DNA of 46,269 nucleotides from an uncultured Clostridia bacterium (GCA_947631145.1 CANRKF010000006.1:1-46269); one strand, 5' to 3'. Shown: positions 17,681 through 26,985, numbered from the stretch's first letter. Program-made: numbers and translations. Notes: generated from the sequence alone by a model not told the origin.

Positions 17681-17915
17681 TAAATTATATAAACTAATAT
17701 ATAGAATAATATTATATGAACTAATATATTATACCGACAAACACATTATTTGAATTAATATCATTATACAGAACATATTATACAAATGAACACATTATAT
17801 GAATAAATATCATTATACAAAACATATTACTCAGACTAACAATTATACAAGTAATATGTTATATAAATTAATATAACATACTAATAAAAAATGAATTAAA
17901 GTATAAGGAGAACTT
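17681..17915. repeat. Degenerate tandem repeat before the 376-residue gene
   Basis: Roughly 50-bp units with the core ACACATTAT(AT)TGAATTAATATCATTATACARAACATATTA, in about four eroded copies between 17695 and 17875. No gene. The ribosome site AAGGAGAAC lies at 17905-17913. Confidence 0.55.
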
Positions 17916-19046
17916 ATGGAACTAAAGACAAAGTATCAATATACATATTTTATATATCCATATTTAATAGAAAAAAAGGACTATGCAAATTATTTGTATA
18001 GTCTCTTAAAAAATAAAAAATGTAACCTAAAAATATTCGAAAGAAAAAAAGATCTTGACATAGATTATTATTTCCTTCCAGAAATAAAAAATAAACTATT
18101 TTGGTCCTTATATTTAACACAAGATGGAATAAAAAGTTATGAAAAAATGGATACAAGAATGAAAGCAAATATATTAAGTAAGCAATATTGTTCATTTTTT
18201 GAATACCACTTACAAGAAGATATACCAGCAAAAATAGGTGAAGAAAATGGCATATTCTTTGATATACCAAAAATAGAAATAATTTGTTTTAGCACGGGAA
18301 TTTGCTTTCTATTAATAAAAACAGTAATAAGTGATAATGAAAACTTTTCAGATGTACTAAATTTTAATTATAAATTTAGAGACATTCCTTCAAAAATGGG
18401 ACATAAAAAAGAATATGATAATATAAAAATTCAAACACAAAAATTAAATAATATGCAGAACTTCGAAGAATTTTTAAAAGAAATTGTAGGAACTAATTTA
18501 TTAATCAAACAAGTAAATATAAATACAGATAGATTAATTACATATAGTTATGTTTGCCTAGAGCAAAATAGCTGGAATGAAAATACAGATTTAGTAGCGC
18601 TAGAAAAAGAATTTGAAAAATATCGCAATATACTTCCAGCATTTGAGCATATTGATGACATTACATTAGAGCAAGAGCTGGTTTATAAAGAAAAATATGC
18701 ATATTATGGCTTCTCTAGTAATAGCACTGTATTAATGACATCTGCAAGCAATATAAAGAATTACACAAGCTTATTATTTCAATATGAAAATGAAGAACTA
18801 TATCACTTTTTATATGACTTGCACCAAAAAATTTATTTGAAAAAATTAAATAGCCAAATTTCAAAAAGTAAAAAAATTAAAATAAGAAAAGCATATAAAG
18901 AATTTTTAAGTTTCACTAAAAAAGATTGGGCATATGAAATAACAGATGATGCAAAAGGCATTATATTAGAAAAGTATAATAAAAAGGCACAAAATTTGTA
19001 TGAGTTTTTTAAAAATTTAAAAGATAAATATGAATTGTCAATTTAG
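17916..19046 (+). CDS. Uncharacterised protein, 376 residues
   Basis: I do not recognise a family. The protein is predicted soluble with no signal peptide; it is rich in Lys, Tyr, Phe and Asn. The middle contains a hydrophobic strand-rich stretch (EIICFSTGICFLLIKTVI, about 121-138), and later a conserved-looking AYYGFSSNSTVLMTSASN. The C-terminal 70 residues are helical and basic. Good ribosome site (AAGGAGAAC), normal codon use for the window, single gene. The stop codon TAG donates its G to the REP-like element that follows. Confidence 0.75.
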   Translation: MELKTKYQYTYFIYPYLIEKKDYANYLYSLLKNKKCNLKIFERKKDLDIDYYFLPEIKNKLFWSLYLTQDGIKSYEKMDTRMKANILSKQYCSFFEYHLQEDIPAKIGEENGIFFDIPKIEIICFSTGICFLLIKTVISDNENFSDVLNFNYKFRDIPSKMGHKKEYDNIKIQTQKLNNMQNFEEFLKEIVGTNLLIKQVNINTDRLITYSYVCLEQNSWNENTDLVALEKEFEKYRNILPAFEHIDDITLEQELVYKEKYAYYGFSSNSTVLMTSASNIKNYTSLLFQYENEELYHFLYDLHQKIYLKKLNSQISKSKKIKIRKAYKEFLSFTKKDWAYEITDDAKGIILEKYNKKAQNLYEFFKNLKDKYELSI

Positions 19047-19136
19047 CGACATTTTGTCGCTTTGGGGACGTTTCTCAATGCGACACTTTGTCGCGTTTGG
19101 GACACATCTTAAATAATGTTGCATTTAAGACACAGG
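19046..19136. repeat. REP-like GTCGC/GGGGACG element, copy 1
   Basis: Palindrome GCGACATTTTGTCGC (19046-19060), then TTTGGGGACGTTTCTCAATG, a second palindrome GCGACACTTTGTCGC and TTTGGGACACATC. A very similar element is at 24183-24275. The GGGACG-type motif with flanking palindromes resembles the REP sequences mobilised by RAYT/IS200-like Y1 transposases in Firmicutes. No transposase is in the window. Confidence 0.75.
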
Positions 19137-19473
19137 TTATAATGTTGCCTCTGGAACACATGTTAAAAGTGTGCATTTATTTAATGTTATTAATTATGCT
19201 TATTATATCAAGCTAGATAGCATTGTAAATACTTAATTATTATAATATCAAGCTAGATATCATTGTAAGTATTTAATTATCATAACACACCAAGCTAAAT
19301 ATCATTGTAAGTATTTAATTATTATAACACTAAGCTAAATAGCGTTGTAAATATTTAAGGGTTGTAAAAGTAGTGAAGTATAACATTAATAAAACGAAAA
19401 TGTATAGTATTTCGTTGCAGATATTTGATTTTAGTATAAAAACTTAAACCAAAAATAGAAAGAGAGTAAATTC
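19137..19473. repeat. Spacer with four 40-42 bp tandem repeats
   Basis: Units begin at 19209, 19249, 19291 and 19331 with CAAGCTARATANCATTGTAA then RTAYTTAATTATYATAA. The rest of the spacer is AT-rich without a gene. The ribosome site of acpS is AGAGAG at 19460-19465. Confidence 0.8.
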
Positions 19474-19851
19474 ATGAAAATAAGAACAGGTGTAGATATT
19501 ATAGAAGTAGAAAGAATAAAAGAAGCAATACAAAGGCAAGGCGAAAAATTCTTAAATAATGTATATACGCAAGAAGAAATAAATTATTGCGAAAATACAA
19601 AAACAATGAAATATCAGCATTATGCAGCTAGATTTGCAGCAAAAGAAGCGGTTTTTAAGGCAATATCTGCAAAAATTTCTGAAAATGAAGACAATATTCT
19701 AAAAAGAATTGAAATTAAAAATGAAAAAAGTGGAAAGCCAATTGCAAATTTAGAAAGCTTGAAAATAACAGGAATAATAGATATGGATTTAAGTCTTTCA
19801 CATTTAAAAGATTACGCAGTAGCAAGCTTTACAATTTTATTCGAAAATTAA
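19474..19851 (+). CDS. acpS: Holo-[acyl-carrier-protein] synthase
   Basis: 125 residues. Transfers 4'-phosphopantetheine from CoA to apo-ACP. Seen: the N-terminal GVDIIEVERI with the metal-binding Asp8, and RFAAKEAVFKA with the second metal ligand Glu; LSLSHLKDYAVA follows the family pattern near the C-terminus. Length is normal for a trimeric AcpS. Single gene; tatD follows after about 210 bp. Confidence 0.95.
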   Translation: MKIRTGVDIIEVERIKEAIQRQGEKFLNNVYTQEEINYCENTKTMKYQHYAARFAAKEAVFKAISAKISENEDNILKRIEIKNEKSGKPIANLESLKITGIIDMDLSLSHLKDYAVASFTILFEN

Positions 19852-20060
19852 ATGCAATTAACTATAAATAGAAATTAATATATAGTAGCAATTATGGAAT
19901 TTTTAATTTGTATGTACGCTGTAATTATAAAAATTAAAAACATAAAAACGATTTGTACGCACATTATAATTATAAAAATTTTAAACAGAAAAAACATAGA
20001 TTTTTAATCCATATGCATACTGTAATTATAAAATTTATAAACATTTTTAAGGAGAAAATA
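19852..20060. repeat. Degenerate tandem repeat before tatD
   Basis: Three eroded copies of a 60-70 bp unit with ATGTACGCTGTAATTATAAA and TTTTTAATYYRTATG cores (about 19895-20045). The last copy ends in the AAGGAG ribosome site of tatD. Confidence 0.55.
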
Positions 20061-20867
20061 ATGGAACTTTTTGATTCACACGCACACTATAATGACGAAA
20101 AATTTTTGCAAGATAAGGAACAAATACTAGAAAAAGTATATAAAAGTGGAGTTACAAAGCTAATATGTGCTGGTTACAATTTAGAAGCCTCGAAAGAAGC
20201 CGTAGAAATTGCCAAAAATCACAACTTTATATATGCAACTGTAGGAATTTCGCCAAACGATATTGAAAATGAGCTTATTACGGAGAAACAAGAAGGTATA
20301 AACCAAAAAATGCAAAATGAATTAATCCAAATTGAAGAATTAGCTAAAAATACTAAAGTAGTAGCAATAGGCGAAATAGGGCTAGATTATTACTGGAATA
20401 AAGAAAATAAAGAAGAACAAAAAATATATTTTAAGAAGCAAATAGAACTTGCCAATAAATTAAATTTACCAATAGTAATACATACAAGAGAAGCCATTTT
20501 TGATACATTAAATATATTAAAAACAGAGCCAGTTATTAATAAAGGAATATTTCATTGTTGCCCATTAAATTTAGATTTAATTCGTGAAGGTTTGAAGTTA
20601 GGCTTTTACATTTCATTTGCAGGACCAATAACTTTCAAGAATTCAAAAAATGCAAAAGAAGCAATTAGTGCTGTACCACTAGATAGAATTTTAATAGAAA
20701 CAGATAGCCCATATCTAGCACCAGAACCAATACGTGGAACACGCAATGATTCTGGCAATGTAAAATACATGGCGGAAAAAATAGCTGAAGTAAAAGGAAT
20801 ACCTGTAGAAGAAATTGCAAAAATTACTTATCAAAATGCAGAAAAAATATTTAAATTAAAAGCATAA
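20061..20867 (+). CDS. TatD-family metal-dependent deoxyribonuclease
   Basis: 268 residues, TIM-barrel metallohydrolase. Start ATG at 20061 behind AAGGAGAAA; an in-frame upstream ATG at 19953 lies in repeat sequence and has no ribosome site. Seen: metal ligands FDSHAHYND (His7, His9), Glu in VAIGEIGLDYYW, His in IVIHTREA and FHCC, and Asp in ETDSPYLAPEPIRG. TatD/YcfH members act as 3'-5' exo- or endonucleases in DNA quality control. Confidence 0.93.
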   Translation: MELFDSHAHYNDEKFLQDKEQILEKVYKSGVTKLICAGYNLEASKEAVEIAKNHNFIYATVGISPNDIENELITEKQEGINQKMQNELIQIEELAKNTKVVAIGEIGLDYYWNKENKEEQKIYFKKQIELANKLNLPIVIHTREAIFDTLNILKTEPVINKGIFHCCPLNLDLIREGLKLGFYISFAGPITFKNSKNAKEAISAVPLDRILIETDSPYLAPEPIRGTRNDSGNVKYMAEKIAEVKGIPVEEIAKITYQNAEKIFKLKA

Positions 20868-20995
20868 TAAATTTTATAGTACAATAAATTGAAAGCATAA
20901 TAAATTTGTAGCACAATAAATTTACAACACAATAAATTTAGAGCATAATAATTTTATAGCACAATAAATTAAAATCATAATAAATTAAAAGCACA
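20868..20995. repeat. Tandem 18-20 bp AT repeat between tatD and htpX
   Basis: About seven copies of CACAATAAATTTANAGCAT-type sequence between convergent genes. No terminator hairpin seen. Confidence 0.7.
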
Positions 20996-20999
20996 AAAA

Positions 21000-21900
21000 T
21001 TATTTTAAATTTCTTAATGCCTCAATTCTAGCTTCTGTAGAAGGGTGAGTAGACCAAATATTACTTCTTTTTTTACCTTTTAAATTTGCTTTAAAAGGAT
21101 TAATTATATACATATGTGCAGTGGAATTATTAGCAGTTTTTAGTTCATTAGGATCAGCTTCCAACTTTTCAAGTGCGGAAATAAGCCCATTAGGATTACG
21201 AGTGAATTCTACAGCTGTAGCATCAGCTAAAAATTCTCTTTTCCTAGAAATAGCAAGCTTCATCAATTGACCAAATATAGGTGCTAAAATAAGAGCAGTT
21301 AATCCAAAAAGCATTAAAATTGCATTTCCGCCACCATCATTATCATTATTTTTTCTACCTCCGCCCCAAAAAAAGAACTCTAGAAACCCAATCAGAAAGC
21401 ATTACAACAAGTCCAACCATTACAGTTACAATAGCAGATAAACGAATATCGTAGTTTTTTATATGAGAAAGTTCATGAGCAACTACACCTTCTAATTCGT
21501 AATAATCTAACTTTTCAAGTAAACCCGTTGTAACACATATAATTGCATTTTGAGGATTTCTTCCAGTAGCAAAAGCATTAGGTTGATTATCATCTACTAC
21601 ATATAATCTAGGTTTATATTGTAAACCAGAAGAAACCATTAAAGCATCTAAAATATTTACTAACTTTTGATCTTCTTCATGTGTTGCAGGGCGAGCCCTA
21701 TTTAAAGATAAAATAATTTTATCACTATAGTAATAAGAACTCCATGCAGATAATATAGAAAAGCTTAAGGCAATTAAAATAGAAACTTCTCCTAAATCAA
21801 AAGCCATACAAATATAATATACAATTAAGGTAATAAATAAAATAAAAAGTCCTATAATAAAACCAGTTTTTATCTTATTTTTTCTAATATCTTCATACAT
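21000..21900 (-). CDS. htpX: HtpX-family membrane zinc metalloprotease, read through a CGG +1 frameshift
   Basis: HtpX degrades misfolded membrane proteins. Seen in the first part: two N-terminal membrane segments (15-33, 38-55), H142-E-L-S-H146 zinc site, third membrane segment (about 153-175). The frame breaks in TTG GGG CGG AGG TAG (CGG at 21363-21361). Skipping C gives GGG-GGA-GGT-AGA and the second part, which has a fourth membrane segment and KREFLADATAVEF with the third zinc ligand Glu, ending STHPSTEARIEALRNLK. The joined protein has 299 residues, the normal HtpX length, and LGGGRKNND fits the family's glycine-rich linker. Unshifted translation stops two codons later without the third ligand. 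Ribosome site AAAGGACTG. Downstream of lemA. Confidence 0.87.
21360..21366 (-). other. Proposed +1 recoding site GGG-C-GGA in htpX
   Basis: On the minus strand GGG CGG AGG TAG; CGG occupies 21363-21361 and is codon 180. A T7 run lies 4 bases upstream, so a homopolymer indel is a rival explanation for this site alone. Confidence 0.65.
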
Positions 21901-21909
21901 TTTTTTTCA

Positions 21910-22160
21910 GTCCTTTCATACTTTTTAATACATACTAAAATGGTTCCTTTCATACTTTTAAAAACATATTAAAATGAAATTTCTTTATACTTTTTAACAC
22001 ATACCAAAATGAAATTTTTTCATACTTTTTAAGCATATGTTAAAATGAAATTTCTTCATACTTTTTAAGCATATGTTAAAATAAAATTTCTTCATACTTT
22101 TTAAGCATATATTAAAATGCATTTTTTCATAATTTTTAACACATATTAAATGCATTCATT
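21910..22160. repeat. About seven tandem 35-bp repeats upstream of htpX
   Basis: Core CATACTTTTTAARCATAT then TAAAATGAAATTTCTT. On the minus strand each unit reads AAAAAGTATG, and the unit nearest htpX adds its GAAAGGACTG ribosome site. Again an array built from the gene's own upstream sequence. Confidence 0.85.
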
Positions 22161-22189
22161 TAGTATACATAGTTATAAAAACTTAAACA

Positions 22190-22238
22190 AATAATATGCT
22201 TTTCCAAGAATAGTAAAACTTAGAATAAGCATATTATT
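22190..22238. terminator. 12-bp perfect hairpin between lemA and htpX
   Basis: AATAATATGCTT (22190-22201) pairs with AAGCATATTATT (22227-22238). On the minus strand it ends TTATTTGTTT, a weak T-tract, so it could partly terminate after lemA or stabilise its 3' end. Confidence 0.5.
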
Positions 22239-22252
22239 AACACAATTATAAA

Positions 22253-22807
22253 TTACTTGCTAAAATCAACTTTCACATTTTTTCTAGCTTCTGAACTTTC
22301 AACTGCAAATAAGGTTTCAGGCATAAAATGGAACATTGAAGCAATAATGCTAGAAGGGAATAATTCTATTTTTGTATTATATCTAGTAACACTATCATTA
22401 TAGAATTGTCTTGAATAAGAAATTTTATTTTCAGTATTTCTCAATTCTTCTTGTAATTCAGAAAAGTTTTGGTTAGCTTTTAAATCTGGATAATTTTCTG
22501 AAACAGCCATAATAGTTTTTAAAGCACCAGATAATTGGTTATCTAATTCAGCTTTTTCTCCAACAGTTTTGGCATTTGCCCAAGAAGTGCGTAATTCAGT
22601 AACTTTTGTTAAAGTATCTTGTTCGTGAGCCATATAACCTTTAACACATTCAACTAAATTAGGAATTAAATCAAATCTTCTTTGTAATTGAACATCAATT
22701 TGACTCCAAGCATTTTTTACACGTTGCCTCAAAGTTACTAAACTATTATATAAACCAATAATAGCTATAATAATTACTAAAACAATTGCTAAAATAATCC
22801 AACCCAT
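22253..22807 (-). CDS. lemA: LemA-family protein
   Basis: 184 residues. Start ATG at 22807 behind AGGAGATAAAATT; longer in-frame starts upstream lack a ribosome site. Seen: N-terminal membrane segment, then [20 protein letters not shown] and [19 protein letters not shown], the LemA signature, and the helical hairpin to [20 protein letters not shown]. The role of LemA is unclear; pairing with HtpX, as here, is common and suggests a shared membrane-stress function. Confidence 0.95.
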   Translation of the reverse strand: MGWIILAIVLVIIIAIIGLYNSLVTLRQRVKNAWSQIDVQLQRRFDLIPNLVECVKGYMAHEQDTLTKVTELRTSWANAKTVGEKAELDNQLSGALKTIMAVSENYPDLKANQNFSELQEELRNTENKISYSRQFYNDSVTRYNTKIELFPSSIIASMFHFMPETLFAVESSEARKNVKVDFSK

Positions 22808-22918
22808 AATTTTATCTCCTATTCTTATAAATGAAAAAATCCATTTATACTTAAATTTATAATATATAAATATTACTCCTTTATAATAGCACAAAAAAAT
22901 ACAAAAAACAATATCCAT

Positions 22919-23171
22919 AACTCATATTATTCTATGCTAAAAGTTAAAAATATATATTAAAATAATTACAATTTTTTGAAAAATTTTCATAAATTGGTAC
23001 AAGCTGGCATATAATATAGTATACTTAAATATTTTCAAAAAAATTAAAACCATTTTAAAATCCTGAAACGCAAGTATCCGTAGCTACTTAGCAAATGACA
23101 TAAAATTTGACAATTTATTCAAAAAATGGTATAATACAATTGTTGCTTTTAAAGGAGGGAACAAATTAAAT
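22919..23171 (+). promoter_or_regulatory. Divergent region with a consensus promoter for the SleB-type gene
   Basis: TTGACA (23107-23112), 17-bp spacer, TATAAT (23130-23135), about 30 bp before AAAGGAGGG and the ATG at 23172. At 23072-23082 the sequence AAGTATCCGTA recurs at about 42743 upstream of the adhesin gene. Confidence 0.85.
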
Positions 23172-24176
23172 ATGAAAAATGATGATAAAGCGTCAATATC
23201 GCTGAAAAAAATCATTTCAATTAGTATTTTATTTATATTTATTATGACCGTAGCTGTTAGGGCTACAAACGTTAAAGTAAATAATGTAAAAATTATTCTT
23301 TCAAGTGGATACGAAATGAACGTACTAACTAGCAAGAAAAAAGTTTCAGATATACTTGAAGAAAACCATATTATATTATTAGAAGATGAAAAAGTAACTC
23401 CAGACTTAACATCAAATTTATCAGATAATAATACAATAAAAATTTTAAAAGTTACAGAAGAAGAAATAGAACTTCCAGAAGTAGTAGAAACCTCAGAAGA
23501 AGTTACAATAGAACAAATACTAGAAAATTATGACACAATTATAGAAAAAATAGTAGTAGAAAAAGTAAAAATACCTTATGAAACAATTACTAAAAATGTA
23601 GCAACAGGTTCTGGAACAAAGCAAGATAAAATAGTTCAATATGGTGTAGATGGTTTAAAAGAAGTTACTTACAAAGTAAAATATCAAAATGAAAAAGAAA
23701 TAGAGAAAAAAGAAATTTCTTCTAAAGTCATCACAAAACCAGTAAATAAAATTGTAGAAGTTAGAAACAAACAACAAGTTGTTTCAAGAAGTAGTACAAA
23801 AACAAGATATTCAGGAAAATGGAGTTACTCAGAATCAGAATTAGATTTAATATGTGCTATTACAGCCCAAGAATGTTCTTCAAGTTACGAAGGAGCATTA
23901 GCAGTTATTACTTGTGCATGTAATAGAGCAGAAAGTAGCAGATGGATATACAACGGTAGAGATCCATTAAGCCAATATAAAGCAAAAAATCAATTCTGTT
24001 ATTCATTAGATAATTACTGGAAAAAAAGATTAAATGGAAATTATCCATCTTATGTTAAAAGAGCAGTTGTAGATGCCTTAAATGGAAAAAGAAATCACAA
24101 TTACTTATCATTTAGAGCAGCAGGTTATGCAAGTGGTGTTAACATAGGCGGAAACGTATATTTTAATGCAATGTAA
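23172..24176 (+). CDS. Secreted cell-wall hydrolase: DUF348 + G5 + SleB-type catalytic domain
   Basis: 334 residues. Peptidoglycan hydrolase, probably a lytic transglycosylase-like enzyme of the SleB/CwlJ (Hydrolase_2) family. Seen in order: signal/anchor segment (about 12-31); DUF348 ubiquitin-like domain as in YabE (VKIILSSGYEMNVLTSKKKV, 38-95); G5 domain with the hallmark IPYETITKN (about 140-200); C-terminal catalytic domain (YSESELDLICAITAQECSSS..GALAVITCACNR..GGNVYF) carrying the expected Glu. Spore-cortex enzymes share this domain but often carry a PG-binding module instead, so a vegetative role is equally possible. Strong promoter and ribosome site; single gene. Confidence 0.88.
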   Translation: MKNDDKASISLKKIISISILFIFIMTVAVRATNVKVNNVKIILSSGYEMNVLTSKKKVSDILEENHIILLEDEKVTPDLTSNLSDNNTIKILKVTEEEIELPEVVETSEEVTIEQILENYDTIIEKIVVEKVKIPYETITKNVATGSGTKQDKIVQYGVDGLKEVTYKVKYQNEKEIEKKEISSKVITKPVNKIVEVRNKQQVVSRSSTKTRYSGKWSYSESELDLICAITAQECSSSYEGALAVITCACNRAESSRWIYNGRDPLSQYKAKNQFCYSLDNYWKKRLNGNYPSYVKRAVVDALNGKRNHNYLSFRAAGYASGVNIGGNVYFNAM

Positions 24177-24182
24177 ATTAAA

Positions 24183-24275
24183 AGTGTCGCATTGGGGACG
24201 TTTGTTCACGCGACACTTTGTCGTTTTAGGGACGTTTCTTTACGCGACATTTTGTCGCATTTGGGACACATGTTA
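24183..24275. repeat. REP-like GTCGC/GGGGACG element, copy 2
   Basis: Three partial modules: GTGTCGCATTGGGGACGTTT, GCGACACTTTGTCGTTTTAG with GGACGTTTCTT, and GCGACATTTTGTCGCATTTG with GGACACATG. The same ends and order as copy 1 at 19046, and again directly after a stop codon. Confidence 0.75.
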
Positions 24276-24285
24276 ATATATTAAC

Positions 24286-24316
24286 AAAAAAGCAACCTAA
24301 AAATGGTTGCTTTTTG
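24286..24316. terminator. Bidirectional terminator
   Basis: AAAAAAGCAACC pairs with GGTTGCTTTTT, loop TAAAAAT. It serves the convergent SleB-type gene and the gene at 24334-24741. Confidence 0.88.
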
Positions 24317-24333
24317 TGTCGGAAAACTGTTTT

Positions 24334-24741
24334 TTACAGTTCATCTACATAGATAATAAAATTACCTTCAATGTAGATATAATGGTCTTTATCGTTTTCG
24401 TCTAAGAAATAGAAAAAATAGTTATCTTCATCGCATTCATAGTCTTGGCATTTTAATTCTTTTTCTTTAATAAAATTGCCAGCGCTGTCAAAGATGGTAA
24501 CTTTGAAGTTATAAAAGTCTTCACTATCATCCTCGTCAGCCGCTTCATCATTATTCTTGTCAGTTGTTTCATCATTGCCTGCTTCATGGACATATTGAGA
24601 GCTTTTCTTGTTGCTTTTTTTGCGAGGACAAATATACAAAATAAAATACAAAATAAGAGCAAATAAAAGTATTACTAACATTACTGACAAAAAAGTTACT
24701 ATAAAAAATTGTCCTGGTGCCAATCCAAACATTTTGTCCAT
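24334..24741 (-). CDS. Small membrane protein with acidic linker and beta-rich tail, unknown
   Basis: 135 residues: hydrophobic segment (about 13-38) ending in a CPRKKSNKK stop-transfer, then a strongly acidic linker (NDETTDKNNDEAADEDD), then a short domain beginning YNFKVTIFDSAGNFIKEKEL and ending FIIYVDEL. I do not recognise the family. Ribosome site AAAGGGAAA upstream. Single gene between two hairpin-bounded units. Confidence 0.65.
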   Translation of the reverse strand: MDKMFGLAPGQFFIVTFLSVMLVILLFALILYFILYICPRKKSNKKSSQYVHEAGNDETTDKNNDEAADEDDSEDFYNFKVTIFDSAGNFIKEKELKCQDYECDEDNYFFYFLDENDKDHYIYIEGNFIIYVDEL

Positions 24742-24959
24742 TTCTAATTTCCCTTTCTTATTAAAGATGTTGATATTTAACTAAGTCGCCTGTATATGTC
24801 CGACATCATATACTTTGTCTAAGGGATAAAACTTAGATATGAGAGTATTATACTAAATATCTACTAAAAAGTCAAATTATGTAATCCTATATACCATTGA
24901 AAATTTATAAATAATATGATATATTATCTAAAATTATAAATATAAAAGGGAGAAACTAT
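24742..24959 (+). promoter_or_regulatory. Divergent spacer with the exoA promoter
   Basis: TTGAAA (24897-24902), 17-bp spacer, TATATT (24920-24925), 34 bp before the exoA start; ribosome site AAAGGGAGA. Confidence 0.65.
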
Positions 24960-25730
24960 ATGAAGTTAATTTCATGGAACGTAAACGGATTAAGAGCAGC
25001 TATGGGAAAAGGTTTTAAAGAATTTTTTAATCAAGCAAATGCAGATATTTTTTGCGTGCAGGAAACCAAAATGCAAGAAGATCAAATAGATATTGAAATT
25101 TCCAATTTATTTAAAGAATATAATAGCTATTGGAATAGCGCCGTAAAAAAAGGATATTCAGGAACAGCAGTATTTACAAAAAAGAAGCCTATTAATGTAA
25201 CTTACGGTATAGGAAAAGAAGAACACGATCAAGAAGGAAGAGTAATCACTTTAGAATTTGAAGAATTTTATTTAGTAAATTGTTATACACCTAACTCTAA
25301 GCGAGAATTAGAACGTTTAGATTATAGAATGGTGTGGGAAGATGCTATTCGAAATTATTTGTTAGAGTTGAATAAAACAAAGCCTGTAATTTATTGTGGA
25401 GATTTTAATGTAGCACATCAAGAAATAGATTTAAAAAATCCAACAACAAATCACCACAGCGCAGGATTTACAGATGAAGAAAGAAGCAAAATGACGGAAC
25501 TTTTGAATTCAGGCTTTACAGATAGCTTTAGATACTTATACCCAGAAAAGGAAAATTCTTATACATGGTGGTCCTATATGTTCCACGCCAGAGAAAAAAA
25601 TGTAGGTTGGAGAATAGATTATTTTATAGTTTCAAAATCAATAGAGCAAAAAATTGAAGATAGCATAATTTATTCAGAAGTAATGGGAAGCGACCATTGC
25701 CCTGTGGGACTAACATTGAAAATAATATAA
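24960..25730 (+). CDS. exoA: Exodeoxyribonuclease III / AP endonuclease
   Basis: 256 residues. Cleaves DNA at abasic sites in base-excision repair. Seen: SWNVNGLRA with the metal-binding Asn, QETKMQ with the catalytic Glu, CGDFNVAH, WRIDYF and the C-terminal GSDHCPV with the catalytic Asp-His pair. Full length for the family. The AI-2E-family gene follows after 21 bp behind AAGGAGG, so the two are probably co-transcribed. Two CGA codons (KRE, AIRN) are used in frame. Confidence 0.95.
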   Translation: MKLISWNVNGLRAAMGKGFKEFFNQANADIFCVQETKMQEDQIDIEISNLFKEYNSYWNSAVKKGYSGTAVFTKKKPINVTYGIGKEEHDQEGRVITLEFEEFYLVNCYTPNSKRELERLDYRMVWEDAIRNYLLELNKTKPVIYCGDFNVAHQEIDLKNPTTNHHSAGFTDEERSKMTELLNSGFTDSFRYLYPEKENSYTWWSYMFHAREKNVGWRIDYFIVSKSIEQKIEDSIIYSEVMGSDHCPVGLTLKII

Positions 25731-25751
25731 AAAAGGAGGATTTTTTGAACT

Positions 25752-26885
25752 ATGAACGAAAAAAAGAAAGGGCTAACTAAATGGCTTTATTGGTTTATTT
25801 TAGGAGTAGCAATTATTGCTGTTTATAAATTATTAGATAATATAGGACCAATAGCAATTTGGATTCAAAGCTTATTTCATATTTTAATGCCATTTATTAT
25901 AGGCTTATTAATTGCATATTTATTCTATATTCCTTGTAGAAGCTTAGAAAAGTGTTATAAGTCAGTAAAAAAGCCAAAATGGATTTCGAAAAAAGCGAGA
26001 ATTTTATCAATTATTACTGTTTATATTATTGCAATTTTAGTTATTGTTCTTGCATTAACCTTTGTAATTCCAAATGTTTTGAAAAGTATAACAGATTTTG
26101 TAAATAATTTTGGAACTTATTATAACAATACAATGAATGCTTTAGAACAACTACCAGAAGATTCATTTTTAAAAAGTGAAACAATTATGAAAATAGCACA
26201 AGGATTTAGTGAAATTGACCTAAATCAATTTTTAAATATAGAAAGCCTAGTTCAATATGCAAAAGGAGCAATCAGTGCAGTAACGGGCATATTTGACGTT
26301 TTTGTATCTTTTGTTGTTTCAGTATATTTATTGTCAGAAAGAACAGAAATATTAAAATTTTTAAAAAGACTAGCAAATGCCCTATTTGCAAAAGATACAT
26401 ATATTATGGTGAGCAGATATTTTAACAAAGCAAATGAAGTATTTTTTAAATTTATTTCAGGTCAAGTGCTAGATGCAGTAGTAGTAGGAATATTAACCTC
26501 TGTTGCTATGTCAATTATTGGTGTAAAATATGCCGTATTATTAGGTTTTATAATAGGCCTATTTAACTTAATACCATATTTTGGTGCTATTGTAGCAGTA
26601 ATTATAGCAATAATTGTAACATTATTTACAGGAGGCTTAGGACAAGCAATTTTAATGGCAATAGTAGTTATTATATTACAACAAATTGATGCAAATATTA
26701 TAAATCCTAAAATTATAGGAAACTCACTATCAATTAGCCCACTTCTAGTAATATTTTCAGTAACTATTGGTGGAGCATATTTTGGAATACTTGGTATGTT
26801 TTTAGCAGTGCCAATATTCACAGTTATTAAATTGTTAATAGAAGAATATGTAGATTATAAAAATAGCTTAAAAATGAATAATTAA
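25752..26885 (+). CDS. AI-2E/PerM-family permease
   Basis: 377 residues, about eight membrane segments with the family's central helical domain and the ILQQIDANIINPKIIGNSL-type motif before the last segments (YFGILGMFLAVP). The family includes the AI-2 exporter TqsA and Na+/H+ or polyprenyl-linked transporters; substrate cannot be told. It follows exoA closely. Its last codons start the tandem repeat at 26850. Confidence 0.88.
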   Translation: MNEKKKGLTKWLYWFILGVAIIAVYKLLDNIGPIAIWIQSLFHILMPFIIGLLIAYLFYIPCRSLEKCYKSVKKPKWISKKARILSIITVYIIAILVIVLALTFVIPNVLKSITDFVNNFGTYYNNTMNALEQLPEDSFLKSETIMKIAQGFSEIDLNQFLNIESLVQYAKGAISAVTGIFDVFVSFVVSVYLLSERTEILKFLKRLANALFAKDTYIMVSRYFNKANEVFFKFISGQVLDAVVVGILTSVAMSIIGVKYAVLLGFIIGLFNLIPYFGAIVAVIIAIIVTLFTGGLGQAILMAIVVIILQQIDANIINPKIIGNSLSISPLLVIFSVTIGGAYFGILGMFLAVPIFTVIKLLIEEYVDYKNSLKMNN

Positions 26886-26985
26886 AATATATGAGATTAT
26901 AAAAACGCTTAAAAAATGAATAATTAAAATATATGTAGATTATAAAAGCGGTTTAAAAATAAATAATTAAAAATAAAGGTAGTTT
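26850..26985. repeat. Tandem copies of the AI-2E gene 3' end
   Basis: The sequence ATGTAGATTATAAAAATAGC with TTAAAAATGAATAATTAAAA (gene end and stop) is repeated twice more after the stop with small changes (about 26888-26985). It shows that these arrays arise by duplicating the gene border. Confidence 0.75.

Noticed and set aside
19953..20060. N-terminal extension of tatD
   Set aside because: The added sequence is repeat DNA; AAGGAG lies just before the ATG at 20061, where the family begins.
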